The translations under genes and the position numbers were made by a program. This document shows positions 16,510 through 26,433 of a stretch of 64,000 nt of DNA, piece after piece. The stretch lies in NCBI GenBank assembly GCA_023101485.1, contig LVZB01000013.1:1-64000 (forward strand), in the 5' to 3' direction. The notes beneath the pieces were generated by a model. It had not been told where the DNA came from. It searched no databases and worked only from the letters and a program-made list of their open reading frames with translations. Positions within the stretch are counted from its first letter, which is position 1, and the number at the start of each line of letters is the position of its first letter. Origin of the DNA: Pasteurellaceae bacterium Macca (lineage in GTDB: Bacteria; Pseudomonadota; Gammaproteobacteria; Enterobacterales; Pasteurellaceae).

Positions 16510-16838
16510 ATGGCTTAGAGAGAACAGCGGTGCGGAAATGATACTTGGTATTGGTTACCGCACCGATGTTAAAATCGTAGGATGTGATGAAAGGATGAGT
16601 AACTGAAATGATGTGCAACAATAATGTTAAGTGTAGTGCTTCGGAGGAGGATTGTTGATGCGGTAAATAGCATTGATACCGAATAAAATCAGAGCAATAA
16701 TAGCCTTGGAGACTTAGTTTAACAAACCTTTTTCTATTGACGGTATAAATGACGGTATTTTATAAGAGGTTATTTTTATCTTGTTGATTTATAAAGATAA
16801 AAATATCTTTGATATGATTGAATGGGAATAAAATTCTT
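16510..16838. other. gene-free stretch after the last phage gene
   Basis: No credible ORF. It holds a hairpin CGGTGCGG (16528-16535) with CCGCACCG (16558-16565), lacking a U-run, and a short tandem of ATGACGGTA-like units (about 16737-16760). The prophage right end may lie here, but without the other end no att core can be named. Confidence 0.4.
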
Positions 16839-17520
16839 GGGGCTGTCCTAGATAACTAGACCAAACTCTCTTTAACTAATTGTTTTAGAAAGGAAATTTG
16901 AGACTTTAAGTTACTGTGATTAAAACGCCATTCACATTCTTTCAAATACAGCTCAAAATGAGCTTTGGGAATACCATTAAATTTGCGTAAATGGCGTTTT
17001 GCTTGGTTCCAGAAATTCTCAATTCCGTTAATGTGATTTTGTTTTTCTGCAAAGTGCGTATTATGGTTGATACGAAAATGATTAAATTCACTCACATCAA
17101 GTACATCATAACTTCGATAGAAATCCGTGTAAACAATGCTATCAGGCTTAACTTGTTCTCGAATTATCGGTAACAACGTGGCGGATTGCGTTTCAACAGC
17201 CCGAATACCGCTGTTTTACCTACTGCACCACGTCCACGCTTGCCTTTGCGTGTACCACCAAAATAGCTTTCATCGGCTTCTATTTCCCCATCAAACATCT
17301 CCAAATGTGGGCTGTTTTGATAGATAAGAAATCGCAAGCGATGAAAATAGTAAGCGGCAGTTGTCTTGTTTACATTCACTAGTTCAGCAGCAGTTCTCGC
17401 TGTAACTCCTGCAACAAACAGTTCAATAAGTTTATTTTGTTTGTGCTGACTTAAACGACTTTTTCTCATTTGACTATCTTAACCCAAATCGAGTTTTTAG
17501 TCGTTATCTAGGACAGCCCC
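16839..17520 (-). mobile_element. IS1595-family (IS1016-like) insertion sequence, copy 1
   Basis: 682 bp bounded by perfect 18-bp inverted repeats GGGGCTGTCCTAGATAAC (16839-16856) and its complement (17503-17520). It is flanked by an 8-bp target duplication AAATTCTT (16831-16838 and 17521-17528), the size usual for IS1595. Ends and transposase match the IS1016 group of Pasteurellaceae. The perfect ends and duplication indicate fairly recent insertion, but the transposase is disrupted. Confidence 0.95.
16856..17469 (-). pseudogene. IS1595-family transposase, internal deletion and frameshift
   Basis: The N-terminal part (from ATG 17469) begins MRKSRLSQHKQNKLIELFVA and holds the first catalytic Asp in EIEADESYFGGTRKGKRGRG. 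The C-terminal part has VYTDFYRSYDVL (second Asp) and HINGIENFWNQAKRHLRKFN (third acidic position). They lie in different frames, meeting near 17165-17190. Between KRN and SATLLPIIREQ about 12 codons usual for the family are gone, probably through a CGCAA-type direct repeat. It could not make an active transposase. Confidence 0.9.
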
Positions 17521-17560
17521 AAATTCTTTTAAGAGGAATATAAATCTATCTATTGGATGG

Positions 17561-17605
17561 AAGCGTAGCTATTTTTATTTTGTAAAAATTAGCTACGCTT
17601 TTTAT
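17561..17605. terminator. long near-perfect hairpin, bidirectional terminator candidate
   Basis: AAGCGTAGCTA (17561-17571) pairs with TAGCTACGCTT (17590-17600), extended by T5/A5 inside. It is followed by TTTTATTT on the plus side. No gene ends next to it now, so it may be the terminator of a unit lost or separated by the phage/IS insertion. Confidence 0.55.
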
Positions 17606-17734
17606 TTAAAGGAGCTTTTAAACGCACAATTTTATACGCTTTGATCAAGTCATTATGAACTAATAGATTCTTTAAAATTTCACCAATGCATTGTAATCAT
17701 TGATTTTTCCACGCTGAAAAAATGTTGATGATCA

Positions 17735-17792
17735 AATGGAGTTTGATGAAAGCTATTTTTGTGGCTATTGTAAGGAGAATGTAGAATTTAAT
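17735..17792 (+). pseudogene. possible relic of an IS1595-type transposase
   Basis: The frame reads MEFDESYFCGYCKENVEFN then stop. GATGAAAGCTATTTT (17745-17759) is identical to the stretch encoding the catalytic DESYF of the intact-ended IS next door. Nothing else of a transposase can be recognised. The rest of 17521-17822 holds only this, the hairpin and AT-rich sequence. Confidence 0.3.
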
Positions 17793-17822
17793 TAGATAAA
17801 AGATTAGATTTACGTTAGTCTC

Positions 17823-18299
17823 TTATTTTTTTATCAACAAAGCGACCGCTTCACAGGCAATACCTTCCCCTCGTCCTGTGAATCCAAGTTTTTCTGTTGT
17901 CGTAGCCTTAACATTGACACATTGAATATCACATTGTAGATCTTCAGCGATTGCTTGACGCATTTGATCAATATAAGGGCGCATTTTTGGGGCTTGGGCG
18001 ATAATGGTGACATCAACATTACCAACTTTATAACCTGTTTCTTGGACTTGGCGATAGGCTTCAATAAGTAATCCACGACTATTTGCACCTTTATAAGCCA
18101 TATCGGTATCAGGAAAGAGTTTACCAATATCGCCTAGGGCAACAGCACCAAGGAGTGCATCGGTCAGTGCATGAAGGGCAACATCACCATCTGAATGAGC
18201 AATAAAGCCTTTTTCATAGGGAATCGTAATGCCACCGATAATAAGTGGCCCTTGTTCGCTAAATGCGTGTACGTCAAAACCGTGTCCAATTCGTATCAT
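17823..18299 (-). CDS. ispF: 2-C-methyl-D-erythritol 2,4-cyclodiphosphate synthase
   Basis: 158 residues, usual length. [20 protein letters not shown] carries the metal ligands (Asp and His of GFDVH), then [19 protein letters not shown], and the C-terminal [20 protein letters not shown] signature. It forms MEcPP, the fifth step of the non-mevalonate isoprenoid pathway. One base separates it from ispD; together with ftsB this is the conserved ftsB-ispD-ispF order. Confidence 0.97.
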   Translation of the reverse strand: MIRIGHGFDVHAFSEQGPLIIGGITIPYEKGFIAHSDGDVALHALTDALLGAVALGDIGKLFPDTDMAYKGANSRGLLIEAYRQVQETGYKVGNVDVTIIAQAPKMRPYIDQMRQAIAEDLQCDIQCVNVKATTTEKLGFTGRGEGIACEAVALLIKK

Positions 18300-18300
18300 T

Positions 18301-18984
18301 TTATAATCCTTGTCGTCTTGTTAAGTAAAAATCGGCGAGAGCCAGATCTTCTGGGCGTGTGATTTTGAGGTTATCACTACGCCCTAGAATAAGTTGAGGG
18401 TGATAACCGGCTAATTCCATAGCAGAGGCTTCATCGGTCACATTTAGCCCTTTTTGAAACGCATTTTGAAGCGCATTTTGAAGGTTTACCACGGGAAAAA
18501 ATTGAGGAGTCAGCGCATGCCAAAGCGTACTGCGATCTTCAGTAAAAGCAATTGTGGTTCCATTTGCTCGTTTCATGGTATCAATAGCAGGTGTGGCAAG
18601 AATTGCGCCGTTTGTATCTTCTATCAACAATAGTTTATCAATATCTTCCTTGGTTAGGCAGGGGCGCGCTGCATCATGCACGAGTACCCAAGCCTCATTT
18701 TCCACAGCGTGTAGCGCATTAAAAACGGAGTCTGCCCGTGTTTCCCCACCAAAAACGATTTGGATTTTCGGTGAGTGGAGTAGCTTAATCTCTTGATAAT
18801 AGGGATCGGCAGGCGAAACAGCGACTACAATGCGTTCTACTTTAGGATGTGTTAAAAAAAGAGAGAGCGTGTGTTCTAAAATCGTTTTACCCTGTAATTT
18901 AAGGTATTGCTTTGGTCGTGACGCATTCATTCGACTCCCTACCCCAGATGCAGGAATAACGGCAATAATCTTACGTGAACTCAT
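18301..18984 (-). CDS. ispD: 2-C-methyl-D-erythritol 4-phosphate cytidylyltransferase
   Basis: 227 residues. N-terminal nucleotide-binding [20 protein letters not shown] (Gly-rich loop and catalytic Arg/Lys) and the IspD signature [18 protein letters not shown]-terminal [20 protein letters not shown] then [13 protein letters not shown]. It makes CDP-ME from MEP and CTP. Upstream is ftsB, 9 nt away; downstream ispF. Confidence 0.97.
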   Translation of the reverse strand: MSSRKIIAVIPASGVGSRMNASRPKQYLKLQGKTILEHTLSLFLTHPKVERIVVAVSPADPYYQEIKLLHSPKIQIVFGGETRADSVFNALHAVENEAWVLVHDAARPCLTKEDIDKLLLIEDTNGAILATPAIDTMKRANGTTIAFTEDRSTLWHALTPQFFPVVNLQNALQNAFQKGLNVTDEASAMELAGYHPQLILGRSDNLKITRPEDLALADFYLTRRQGL

Positions 18985-18993
18985 TATTTTCTC

Positions 18994-19269
18994 TTAGTTT
19001 TTTGGCACAATACGATAAAAAACTTCATCACTTTTGACCATCTCGCGTTCTAGGCGAGCCCGTTCTTCAAGGGCATTTACACCGTGTTTTAAATCAGCAA
19101 TTTCTGCAGAAATGAGTTGATTACGGGAGCTTAATGCTGTGTGTTCTGCTTTTAACGCCTCAACTTGGTTTTGGGCACTATGGTAGTCGTTCCAACTGTT
19201 TTGTCCAAACCATAATAAGTATTGAAAGTAGCACAGCACAAAGGCTAAAAAGAGGTTCAGTAGGCGCAT
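18994..19269 (-). CDS. ftsB: cell division protein FtsB
   Basis: 91 residues from ATG 19269 (AAGGAAAAG upstream). A longer frame starts at 19302 but lacks a comparable site. One N-terminal membrane helix ([20 protein letters not shown]), then [10 protein letters not shown] and a leucine-zipper coiled coil (about 30-65), ending [20 protein letters not shown]. It is a bitopic divisome protein of the FtsQLB complex. Confidence 0.92.
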   Translation of the reverse strand: MRLLNLFLAFVLCYFQYLLWFGQNSWNDYHSAQNQVEALKAEHTALSSRNQLISAEIADLKHGVNALEERARLEREMVKSDEVFYRIVPKN

Positions 19270-19360
19270 TTTCTTTTCCTTATAGCCTAAAAAAAGCGAC
19301 ATTTTACCTGAAAAAATGAAGAGGATGTCTATCTTTATAAATTTTTTAATGAATGTTCAA

Positions 19361-19406
19361 AAATTTGAAGTATGTAACATTTTTTTTGAGCATAAAAATT
19401 TATAAT
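19361..19406 (+). promoter_or_regulatory. CRP-dependent (class II type) pckA promoter
   Basis: AAATTTGA-N6-TAACATTT (19361-19382) matches the CRP consensus at 14 of 16 conserved positions. TATAAT lies at 19401-19406. If transcription starts near 19413 the CRP centre is at about -41.5, the class II position. This fits cAMP-CRP control of a gluconeogenic enzyme. No good -35 box is present, as expected. Confidence 0.7.
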
Positions 19407-19459
19407 CCATCTCATATTCCAGTTTGATTTTTTAATTTAACAACAAAATGAGGTGATTT

Positions 19460-21070
19460 ATGTTAAACCGTGTTGAAAAAGAACTTGCGTTATTAGGCAT
19501 TACTAACGTGAAAGAAATTGTTTATAACCCGAGTTATGAACAACTCTTTGAAGAAGAAATGAATCCTAATTTAACAGGGTATGAAAAAGGTACGCTCACT
19601 ACATCAGGTGCAGTGGCTGTAGATACGGGTATTTTCACGGGGCGTTCGCCAAAAGATAAATACATCGTGCTAGATGAAACAAGCAAAGAGCACGTTTGGT
19701 GGACAAGTGATGCCGTTAAAAATGATAACAAACCAATGAATCAAACGACTTGGCAAAGTTTAAAAAACTTGGTGACAGGTCAGCTTTCGAATAAACGTTT
19801 ATTTGTGGTGGATGCTTTCTGCGGTGCAAATAAAGATAGCCGTTTAGGCGTGCGTATTATTACTGAAGTTGCGTGGCAAGCTCACTTTGTAAAAAATATG
19901 TTTATCCGCCCAAGTGAAGAAGAACTTAAAACATTCAAACCTGATTTTGTGGTCATGAACGGCTCAAAAGTGACTAATCCAAATTGGAAAGAGCAAGGCT
20001 TAAATTCTGAAAACTTCATTGCGTTTAATATCACTGAAGGCATTCAGCTGATTGGCGGTACTTGGTATGGTGGTGAAATGAAAAAAGGGATGTTCTCTAT
20101 GATGAACTACCTCTTACCATTAAAAGGTATTGCTTCTATGCACTGTTCTGCCAACGTGGGTAAAGACGGCGATGTGGCAGTCTTCTTCGGTTTATCTGGT
20201 ACAGGTAAAACAACACTTTCAACCGATCCAAAACGTCAGCTTATTGGTGATGATGAGCATGGTTGGGATGATGATGGCGTATTTAACTACGAAGGTGGTT
20301 GTTATGCGAAAACAATCAATCTTTCACCAGAAAATGAGCCAGATATTTATGCGGCTATTCGCCGTGATGCACTTCTTGAAAATGTGGTGGTGCGTGCAGA
20401 CGGTTCGATTGATTTTGCAGATGGTTCAAAAACCGAAAATACGCGCGTTTCTTACCCGATCTACCATATTGATAATATTGTAGAGCCTGTATCAAAAGCT
20501 GGCCATGCGAAGAAAGTAATTTTCTTAACGGCTGATGCATTTGGCGTATTACCGCCTGTTTCTAAACTCACGCCAGCGCAAACCAAATATTACTTCTTGT
20601 CTGGTTTTACAGCGAAATTAGCAGGAACAGAGCGTGGTATTACTGAGCCAACCCCAACCTTCTCAGCGTGCTTTGGTGCGGCATTCTTATCACTTCACCC
20701 AACAAAATATGCGGAAGTGTTAGTAAAACGAATGGAAGCCGCGGGTGCAGAAGCTTACCTTGTGAATACAGGTTGGAACGGTACTGGCAAACGCATTTCA
20801 ATTAAAGACACTCGGGGTATCATTGATGCAATTTTAGATGGCTCGATTGAACAATCTGAAACAAAAACCTTGCCAATCTTTGATTTAGCTGTGCCAACAT
20901 CATTACCAAATGTTGACCCTGCAATTTTAGATCCGCGTGATACTTATGCAGATAAAGCGCAATGGCAAGCAAAAGCAGAAGATCTCGCTGGTCGTTTTGT
21001 GAAAAACTTTGAAAAATATACGACTAATGAGGAGGGTAAATCTTTAGTAGCAGCTGGTCCTAAATGCTAA
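19460..21070 (+). CDS. pckA: ATP-type phosphoenolpyruvate carboxykinase
   Basis: 536 residues. Substrate loop TGVFTGRS-type ([20 protein letters not shown]), kinase-1a P-loop [16 protein letters not shown], kinase-2 / metal block [20 protein letters not shown], and C-terminal [20 protein letters not shown]. It interconverts oxaloacetate and PEP; in capnophilic Pasteurellaceae it also works in the CO2-fixing direction toward succinate. Start preceded by GAGGTGA. Own CRP promoter and terminator, so monocistronic. Intact. Confidence 0.98.
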   Translation: MLNRVEKELALLGITNVKEIVYNPSYEQLFEEEMNPNLTGYEKGTLTTSGAVAVDTGIFTGRSPKDKYIVLDETSKEHVWWTSDAVKNDNKPMNQTTWQSLKNLVTGQLSNKRLFVVDAFCGANKDSRLGVRIITEVAWQAHFVKNMFIRPSEEELKTFKPDFVVMNGSKVTNPNWKEQGLNSENFIAFNITEGIQLIGGTWYGGEMKKGMFSMMNYLLPLKGIASMHCSANVGKDGDVAVFFGLSGTGKTTLSTDPKRQLIGDDEHGWDDDGVFNYEGGCYAKTINLSPENEPDIYAAIRRDALLENVVVRADGSIDFADGSKTENTRVSYPIYHIDNIVEPVSKAGHAKKVIFLTADAFGVLPPVSKLTPAQTKYYFLSGFTAKLAGTERGITEPTPTFSACFGAAFLSLHPTKYAEVLVKRMEAAGAEAYLVNTGWNGTGKRISIKDTRGIIDAILDGSIEQSETKTLPIFDLAVPTSLPNVDPAILDPRDTYADKAQWQAKAEDLAGRFVKNFEKYTTNEEGKSLVAAGPKC

Positions 21071-21102
21071 GTTCATAGATATTAAACGATTAAAGATGAA
21101 AG

Positions 21103-21136
21103 AGGCTAATTCTGAAAAGAGTTAGCCTTTTATATT
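21103..21136 (+). terminator. pckA terminator
   Basis: AGGCTAA (21103-21109) pairs with TTAGCCT (21122-21128), followed by TTTATATT. Confidence 0.75.
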
Positions 21137-21164
21137 AGGAAAATAGTATAGATTTACTCTAAAA

Positions 21165-21214
21165 ATAAACGGTCAGATAAGGGGGCAAAAAGTTCCCTAA
21201 ATCTGACCGCTTGT
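21165..21214 (-). terminator. opp operon terminator containing an uptake signal
   Basis: GGTCAGAT (21171-21178) pairs with ATCTGACC (21201-21208), with an inner GGG/CCC. On the minus strand the stem is followed by GTTTATTTTT. One arm is part of an uptake signal (21205-21214). Confidence 0.8.
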
Positions 21215-21225
21215 TGATGCCTTAA

Positions 21226-22821
21226 TTAGAGGTGTGAGGCGGCAATAAGGCGTTTAGTGTACGCCTCTTTCGGCTGTTCAAAGATTTGTTGAACATTGCC
21301 TGCTTCGACCACTTCCCCTTTGCTCATTACGATAACACGGTCACTTAATGCACGAATGACGGAGAGATCGTGGCTGATGAAGATATAGCTTAAGCCATAT
21401 TTTTTCTGCAATTTATTTAACAGTTCTACTACGGTAATTTGGGTAGAGCGGTCAAGAGCAGAGGTTGGTTCATCAAGTAACACGAACTTAGGTTCGAGGA
21501 TAATCGCCCGTGCAATCGCAATCCGCTGGCGTTGCCCACCAGAAAATTCGTGAGGGTAGCGGTTGATCATCGCTGGAGAGAGGTTTACCTCTTCAAGCAT
21601 TTTCATCACTTTAGCACGGCGGTCGGTAGCACTCATATTTGGATAATGAACAGAAAGCCCCTCGCCGATAATTTCGCCCACGGTTAAACGTGGTGAAAGG
21701 GAGTTAAACGGATCTTGGAATACCATCTGCATATCTTTTTTCAGCACTTTGCGTTCTGCTTTGGAAAGATTCGCAATATTTAGCCCATTAAAAGCAATGT
21801 TTCCACGGTATTCGAGGATTTGCATAATCGCACGCCCAAGGGTGGATTTACCTGAACCCGATTCCCCCACAATACCTAAGGTTTCGCCTACTTTGAGGTG
21901 GAGAGAGATATCTTTCACGGCATTGAACACTTTTTTCGGTCTGCCGAAAAGAGAGCGTTTTAATACATAGTCAATATCAACATTATCTGCTTGGATAATT
22001 TTCGCCACATCATCGCCTAATGGTTGTTTTAAATCAGATGGAATTGGGGTAAGCAATTCGATAGTGTAAGGGTGTTTTGGCTGATTAAAGACTTGCTGTG
22101 TTTCACCTTCTTCCACAATTTTCCCATTTTGCATGACACATACGGCATCACTGTATTTTTGCACTAGGCGTAAGTCGTGGGAAATGAGGATAATCGCCAT
22201 GCCCATATCGGCTTGAATGTCGTGCATCAGATCTAAAATCTCTGCCTGCGTTGTCACATCAAGGGCAGTAGTCGGCTCATCAGCAATCAATAAATCGGGT
22301 TTATTGATAATGGCCATTGCGATCATAATACGTTGTAGCTGACCGCCGGAGAACTCGTGGGGGTAGCAACGCATTTTCTTTTCTGCATCGGGAATTTTCA
22401 CCACGTTGAGGGTTTCTAGGGCGAGTTTATCCGCCTCTGCTTGGCTCATTTGTGGATTATGAATCAGTACCGCTTCGCTGACCTGTTCGCCAATTCGCAT
22501 AAAGGGATTGAGGGAGGTCATCGGCTCTTGGAAGATCATCCCAATACGGTCACCACGGATACTTTGTAACTCCGATTCGGATAAATTGAGAATGGATTTA
22601 TTCTCAAAAACGATGGAGCTTCCTTCCCCATAGCGGACGATATTTTTAGGTAAAAGTTGCATGATTGCCATTGAGGTAACGGATTTCCCTGAACCCGATT
22701 CCCCGACAATAGCGAGGGTCTGTCCTTTATTTACGGTAAAGGATACGGAGCGTACGGCATGTACCAGTTGTTCATCTGTTTTGAGATGAACATTTAAATT
22801 CTTCACTTCAAGTAATTTCAT
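21226..22821 (-). CDS. fused peptide ABC transporter ATPase (OppD-OppF in one chain, YejF-like)
   Basis: 531 residues with two complete ABC domains. First: Walker [10 protein letters not shown] (about 38-46), LSGGQ-type FSGGQLQRI, Walker [13 protein letters not shown]. Second: Walker [10 protein letters not shown] (about 315), [15 protein letters not shown], Walker [12 protein letters not shown]. Domain order and length match YejF, whereas Opp systems normally have two separate ATPases. The gene ends the oppA-oppB-oppC operon, 10 nt after oppC, so one protein would power the whole importer. Intact. Confidence 0.88.
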   Translation of the reverse strand: MKLLEVKNLNVHLKTDEQLVHAVRSVSFTVNKGQTLAIVGESGSGKSVTSMAIMQLLPKNIVRYGEGSSIVFENKSILNLSESELQSIRGDRIGMIFQEPMTSLNPFMRIGEQVSEAVLIHNPQMSQAEADKLALETLNVVKIPDAEKKMRCYPHEFSGGQLQRIMIAMAIINKPDLLIADEPTTALDVTTQAEILDLMHDIQADMGMAIILISHDLRLVQKYSDAVCVMQNGKIVEEGETQQVFNQPKHPYTIELLTPIPSDLKQPLGDDVAKIIQADNVDIDYVLKRSLFGRPKKVFNAVKDISLHLKVGETLGIVGESGSGKSTLGRAIMQILEYRGNIAFNGLNIANLSKAERKVLKKDMQMVFQDPFNSLSPRLTVGEIIGEGLSVHYPNMSATDRRAKVMKMLEEVNLSPAMINRYPHEFSGGQRQRIAIARAIILEPKFVLLDEPTSALDRSTQITVVELLNKLQKKYGLSYIFISHDLSVIRALSDRVIVMSKGEVVEAGNVQQIFEQPKEAYTKRLIAASHL

Positions 22822-22831
22822 TGTTCATCTC

Positions 22832-23743
22832 CTATTTATCTTTTGGATCGAGGGCATCACGTAAGCCATCGCCGATAAAGTTAAAGCAAAAGAGGGTTAA
22901 GCATAAGAAAAATGCAGGGAAAGCAAGTAACCATGGTGAACTTTCCATTTGTGCTGCACCATCACTTAATAACGCTCCCCAACTACTCATGGGTTCTTGT
23001 GTACCTAAACCTAAGAAACTTAAAAAGGATTCAAACAAAATGAGCGATGGAACTTCAAGGGAAGCATAGACCACCACAATGCCGAGAACATTAGGAATAA
23101 TGTGTTTCCAAATGATTTGGCGACGTGGTACGCCACAAACGACAGCCGCTTCGACGAACTCTTTATTTTTTAAGCTCAATGTTTGTCCACGAACAATCCG
23201 CGCTAAACCTAACCAAGCAATTAAGCCAATGGCAAAGAATATAAGGATAATGTTTCGTCCAAAGAGGGTGACTAATAAGATCACGAAGAACATGAATGGA
23301 AATGAGCCTAAAATTTCGAGTAAACGCATCATGACTGAATCCGTTTTACCACCCACATAGCCTGAAATCGCGCCATAAATGGTTCCAATGATGACGGCAA
23401 TTAATGCACCAACAATTCCGACCATAAGAGAGATCCGCCCACCAATAGCAACTCGCACGAGTAGGTCACGCCCAGAAGAATCGGTGCCAAAATAGTGTCC
23501 TGATGCGAAATCAGGAGATGCGCTCATCATATTCCAGTCAGTATCTTCATAGCTAAAAGGCATAATCATGGGCACAAAAGTAATAAATAATACAATAAGA
23601 AAAAGCGTAATTAAGCTTGCCACAGCTGCTTTATTACGGAAAAAACGGCGGCGAGCATCCTGCCAAAGGCTACGACCTTCAATATCATGCGTTGCAGAAT
23701 TTGCTAATTTTTCGACCGCTTGTTGATTTTTATTATTTAACAT
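22832..23743 (-). CDS. oppC: oligopeptide ABC transporter permease OppC
   Basis: 303 residues, close to E. coli OppC throughout: IEGRSLWQDARRRFFRNKAA, GHYFGTDSSGRDLLVRVAIG, EAAVVCGVPRRQIIWKHIIP (EAA loop) and FNFIGDGLRDALDPKDK. Six membrane segments. It pairs with OppB to form the membrane channel. 10 nt separate the oppB stop from it. Confidence 0.95.
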   Translation of the reverse strand: MLNNKNQQAVEKLANSATHDIEGRSLWQDARRRFFRNKAAVASLITLFLIVLFITFVPMIMPFSYEDTDWNMMSASPDFASGHYFGTDSSGRDLLVRVAIGGRISLMVGIVGALIAVIIGTIYGAISGYVGGKTDSVMMRLLEILGSFPFMFFVILLVTLFGRNIILIFFAIGLIAWLGLARIVRGQTLSLKNKEFVEAAVVCGVPRRQIIWKHIIPNVLGIVVVYASLEVPSLILFESFLSFLGLGTQEPMSSWGALLSDGAAQMESSPWLLAFPAFFLCLTLFCFNFIGDGLRDALDPKDK

Positions 23744-23753
23744 TCACACACTC

Positions 23754-24677
23754 CTATGAATAACGAATTTTCGGGTCAATCACGGCGTAGAGAATATCTA
23801 CGATAGCATTAAAGAAGATAGTCAATGAACCGACTAAAATCGTTAGGCTTAATACGAGAGAATAATCACGGTTTAACGCACCATTGACGAATAGTTGTCC
23901 AATACCGGGTAATCCAAAGACACTTTCAATGACCATTGAACCTGTAATAATCCCGACAAATGCAGGCCCTAAATAAGTCACCACTGGAAGGAGTGCGGGG
24001 CGTAGAGCATGTTTGAAAATAATACGGCGCATAGGCAGCCCTTTTGCTTTAGCGGTTCGGATAAAGTTAGAGTGTAGTACTTCAATCATTGAGCCCCGAG
24101 TAATCCGGGCAATCCCTGCCACATAACCGATAGTTAAAGAGATCACCGGTAAAACCATATAGTAAAGTTGCCCACCGTTCCAACCGCCAGCAGGTAACCA
24201 TTTAAGATGAATAGCAAAAAAGAGAACGAGCAGTGGGGCGAAAACGAAACTTGGCATAATCACCCCCGTCATCGCAAAGGACATTATCAAATAATCCCAC
24301 CAACTATTCTGCTTCAAGGCGGCAACCGTCCCAGCCGTTAAGCCAATCAATACCGCAAAAAAGAATGCCACAATCCCTAATTTAAAGGAGGTTGGGAATG
24401 CTGATGCGATAAGCTCATTGACTGTTTGGTCTTTATATTTAAAAGAAGGACCAAAATCACCTTTGGAAAGATTTTCAAGATAGAGAAAATATTGCTTATA
24501 TAATGGCTCATTTAAATGGTATTTCGCTTCGATATTGGCCATTACTTCTGGTGGGTAGGCGCGTTCTGATGTAAAAGGATTACCAGGAGCAAGACGCATT
24601 AAAAAGAAAGAAAAGGTAATTAAAATAAAAAGTGTAGGAAGTGCCTCTAATAGCCGTCTAATAATAAATTTCAGCAT
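23754..24677 (-). CDS. oppB: oligopeptide ABC transporter permease OppB
   Basis: 307 residues from ATG 24677 (GGAGAG six bases upstream); the frame is open four codons further but without a ribosome site. MLKFIIRRLLEALPTLFILI, FFLMRLAPGNPFTSERAYPP, RTAKAKGLPMRRIIFKHALR (EAA-type loop) and DPKIRYS end. Six membrane segments. Follows oppA after a 54-nt gap holding a strong hairpin. Confidence 0.95.
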   Translation of the reverse strand: MLKFIIRRLLEALPTLFILITFSFFLMRLAPGNPFTSERAYPPEVMANIEAKYHLNEPLYKQYFLYLENLSKGDFGPSFKYKDQTVNELIASAFPTSFKLGIVAFFFAVLIGLTAGTVAALKQNSWWDYLIMSFAMTGVIMPSFVFAPLLVLFFAIHLKWLPAGGWNGGQLYYMVLPVISLTIGYVAGIARITRGSMIEVLHSNFIRTAKAKGLPMRRIIFKHALRPALLPVVTYLGPAFVGIITGSMVIESVFGLPGIGQLFVNGALNRDYSLVLSLTILVGSLTIFFNAIVDILYAVIDPKIRYS

Positions 24678-24702
24678 GATTCTCTCCAAAAATATTAAAT
24701 AC

Positions 24703-24724
24703 GCCCCCTTGAAATAAAGGGGGC
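24703..24724 (-). terminator. oppA-oppB intercistronic hairpin
   Basis: GCCCCCTT (24703-24710) pairs with AAGGGGGC (24717-24724) around GAAATA. There is no U-run right after the stem, so it more likely protects the oppA mRNA 3' end or attenuates partly, giving more binding protein than permease. Confidence 0.65.
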
Positions 24725-24731
24725 AACCCGT

Positions 24732-26369
24732 TTAATGTTTAATAATGTAAAGATTTCTGAGTAAGATATGATCTTGCGGATCTTTACCTTCATAGCCTTT
24801 GACATAAGGTTTGACTAGGCGAGGATTAACATAATTGTAAACAGGCACTAAGGCGGAATCTTGCGCTAAAATTGCTTCAGCTTTTGCATAAGCTGCTGCA
24901 CGTCCCTCTGCATCAGCGGCTTTGTAGGATTCTGCGACGGCATCATCATAGGCTTTGTTCTTATAGAAAGCGGTATTATTGCTTGATGTTGAGAGGAAGT
25001 AGTTACTAAATGTAGAGGCTTGGTTGTAATCCGCCGCCCAACCAGCACGGGCAACATCATAATCACCATTACGGCGACTAGAGATATAAGTTTTCCACTC
25101 TTGGTTTTCTAATTTCACATCAATGAGACCTTTGGTATTGGCTTTCCATAAAGAAGAGGCGGCAATGGCGATTTTTTTATGGTTTTCACTGGTGTTATAT
25201 AAAATAGTAAATTTCAAAGGCTTATCTTTACTAAAGCCAGCTTCTTCAAGTAATTTCACCGCTTCTGCAGAACGTTCTGCCATTGGTTTAGTCGAATATG
25301 CTGGCTGTTGGATTTTATTTCCCTCGCTAATATAGGTTGGCGTAAACACATAAGTTGGGGTTTGACCTTGACCTAACACTTTATCGGTAATGACATGACG
25401 ATCTAGAGCAAGATTTAATGCTTTACGCACACGAACATCATTAAATGGCGCTTTATTGTGGTTAAGCTCATACATATAAGTTGTTAGCGAGCGAGCGGTA
25501 AAGACTTCGTTAGGAATTTCAGTTTTTAATTTAGTAAATTGTTCTGGTGGCAACGCTGAGCCAGTAATGTCTAAATCGCCCGCACGATAGCGTTGCACAT
25601 CCGTCGTGGCATTTTCAATAGCAAGGAATGTCGCTTTATCAATGACAGTGGCTTTATTGTTCCAATAAAGTGGATTACGTTCAAAGACGATTTTTTCGTT
25701 AATGACATGATCTTTAAGGACATAAGCACCGTTACCAACGATATTGCCTTTTTTCACCCACGCTTCACCATATTTTTCAACAACCGATTTTGGTACAGGT
25801 AATAAGGATTGATGAGTGGTTAACCCCACGGCGTAAGGAACAGGGTTTTCAAGTTCAACAACGAAAGTGTAATCATCAACGGCTTTAATTGTAAGTTCTT
25901 CTGGTTTTTTCTTACCGTCAATAATGTCCTGCGCATTGCCAACTTGAAGATAAGTAAGGAAACTTGCATAAGGTGAGGCGGTGGCTGGGGTAGCTAAACG
26001 ACGCCAAGCATAAACAAAATCGTGAGCGGTGACAGGTTCACCGTTTGACCATTTGGCATCTTTACGGAGATGGAACGTCCAAGTTTTGAAATCGGGGGTG
26101 CTTTCCCAACGTTCTGCAACGCCAGGGATAAGCGAACCGTCATTATCTTGAGTCGCTAGACCTTCAAAGAGTTGATATGCAACTTGAGATTCGGGTACGC
26201 CTTCAGTTTTATGTGGGTCAAAACTTTGCGGTTCTGAGGCATTATTGATCACAATCTCTTGTTTTTCTGCTAATTCTGTACCTGCAGGGACACTTGCCCC
26301 AAAGGCAGAGAAAGAAAGCCCAAGTGCAATGGCACTCGCTAATAATGAACGGGTAAATGTAGTTTGCAT
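24732..26369 (-). CDS. oppA: oligopeptide-binding periplasmic protein OppA
   Basis: 545 residues with a signal peptide (SLLASAIALGLSFSAFGASV, cleavage after about residue 24). The mature part follows E. coli OppA: VPAGTELAEKQEIVINNASE, PQSFDPHKTEGVPESQVAYQ, TFHLRKDAKWSNGEPVTAHD, DVARAGWAADYNQASTFSNY, VPVYNYVNPRLVKPYVKGYE. Not YejA-like, so the operon is an Opp system despite its YejF-type ATPase. First gene of the operon. Confidence 0.96.
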   Translation of the reverse strand: MQTTFTRSLLASAIALGLSFSAFGASVPAGTELAEKQEIVINNASEPQSFDPHKTEGVPESQVAYQLFEGLATQDNDGSLIPGVAERWESTPDFKTWTFHLRKDAKWSNGEPVTAHDFVYAWRRLATPATASPYASFLTYLQVGNAQDIIDGKKKPEELTIKAVDDYTFVVELENPVPYAVGLTTHQSLLPVPKSVVEKYGEAWVKKGNIVGNGAYVLKDHVINEKIVFERNPLYWNNKATVIDKATFLAIENATTDVQRYRAGDLDITGSALPPEQFTKLKTEIPNEVFTARSLTTYMYELNHNKAPFNDVRVRKALNLALDRHVITDKVLGQGQTPTYVFTPTYISEGNKIQQPAYSTKPMAERSAEAVKLLEEAGFSKDKPLKFTILYNTSENHKKIAIAASSLWKANTKGLIDVKLENQEWKTYISSRRNGDYDVARAGWAADYNQASTFSNYFLSTSSNNTAFYKNKAYDDAVAESYKAADAEGRAAAYAKAEAILAQDSALVPVYNYVNPRLVKPYVKGYEGKDPQDHILLRNLYIIKH

Positions 26370-26404
26370 AATGAATCTCCGTTAAAAAGAATAAAGAGGC
26401 GCAA

Positions 26405-26433
26405 TTAGTAACGTAAAAACGTGGTTTTGTAAA
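26405..26433 (-). promoter_or_regulatory. probable opp operon promoter
   Basis: On the minus strand, TTTACA (complement of 26428-26433) and TACTAA (complement of 26405-26410) lie 17 bp apart, 36 nt before the oppA start. The rest of the 312-nt gap to ruvB holds an uptake signal (26498) and the ruvB terminator. Confidence 0.5.

Noticed and set aside
16528-16565. Hairpin CGGTGCGG/CCGCACCG as a phage terminator
   Set aside because: The 22-nt loop and lack of a U-run on either strand make it a poor intrinsic terminator; kept only as a note in the gene-free stretch.
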